From Xestospongia muta (lineage: Eukaryota; Porifera; Demospongiae; Haplosclerida; Petrosiidae), in the NCBI GenBank assembly GCA_963693285.1, contig OY848928.1:1736501-1800500 (forward strand): DNA of 64,000 nucleotides, in the 5' to 3' direction. The notes beneath the pieces are model-generated. The model was not told where the DNA came from and ran no database searches. It saw only the letters and a program-made list of their open reading frames with translations. Positions 57,416-64,000 of this stretch are shown here, in pieces. The position numbers were made by a program, and so were the translations under genes. Each line of letters starts with the position of its first letter. Positions within the stretch are counted from its first letter, which is position 1.

Positions 57416-64000
<6,585 letters not shown>

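Overview
The window is animal nuclear DNA. Genes are cut by many short GT-AG introns (mostly 40-60 bp), the DNA is AT-rich, and the recognisable proteins are animal types: cytosolic arginyl-tRNA synthetase, SLC25 carriers, agmatinase-type ureohydrolase, an SLC12 Na-K-Cl cotransporter, GON4L and death-domain/ankyrin proteins. Very compact introns together with a death-domain/ankyrin expansion suggest a demosponge such as Amphimedon. That assignment is inference; the family calls do not depend on it.

Region 1 (1-24494) is a tandem duplication of a roughly 12-kb block. Each block carries RARS1 (+), an SLC25A29-like carrier A (-), a second carrier B (-) and an agmatinase gene (-). Unit 1 spans about 1-12741 and unit 2 about 12742-24494. 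Both RARS1 copies, both A carriers and both agmatinases look intact. Carrier B of unit 1 has a premature stop 24 codons from its end, whereas unit 2 has an intact B. Unit 1 also holds a patch absent from unit 2 (8859-11364): a telomere-like motif, the first three exons of another carrier A, and a truncated agmatinase pseudogene with an internal in-frame duplication. All of these genes touch arginine: tRNA charging, mitochondrial basic amino acid transport, and agmatine hydrolysis. The block therefore looks like an arginine-themed gene neighbourhood.

Region 2 (24495-57047) is an amplified SLC12/ankyrin array, all on the minus strand. An SLC12A1/2/3-type cotransporter of about 24 exons lies at 51045-57047. 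Just downstream of it are three intronless death-domain plus ankyrin-repeat genes: 43515-50846, 34467-37535 and 27654-32513. They are separated by broken copies of the SLC12 gene, and a last ankyrin stub with SLC12 debris sits at 25440-27480. A MULE-type DNA transposon with long inverted repeats (about 37599-41106) lies directly upstream of the middle ankyrin gene. Two of the three ankyrin genes carry one in-frame stop with conserved coding sequence beyond it.

Region 3 (57416-64000) is the 5' and central part of a GON4L homologue on the plus strand, head-to-head with SLC12. It runs off the window. Its introns hold large tandem repeats, one made of about 30-40 copies of a splice acceptor plus the first 18 bases of the next exon. 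In several introns of SLC12 and GON4L a (CT)n microsatellite serves as the polypyrimidine tract right at the 3' splice site.

Exon coordinates were placed by eye from splice signals, reading frame and protein-family continuity. No searches or alignments were run.
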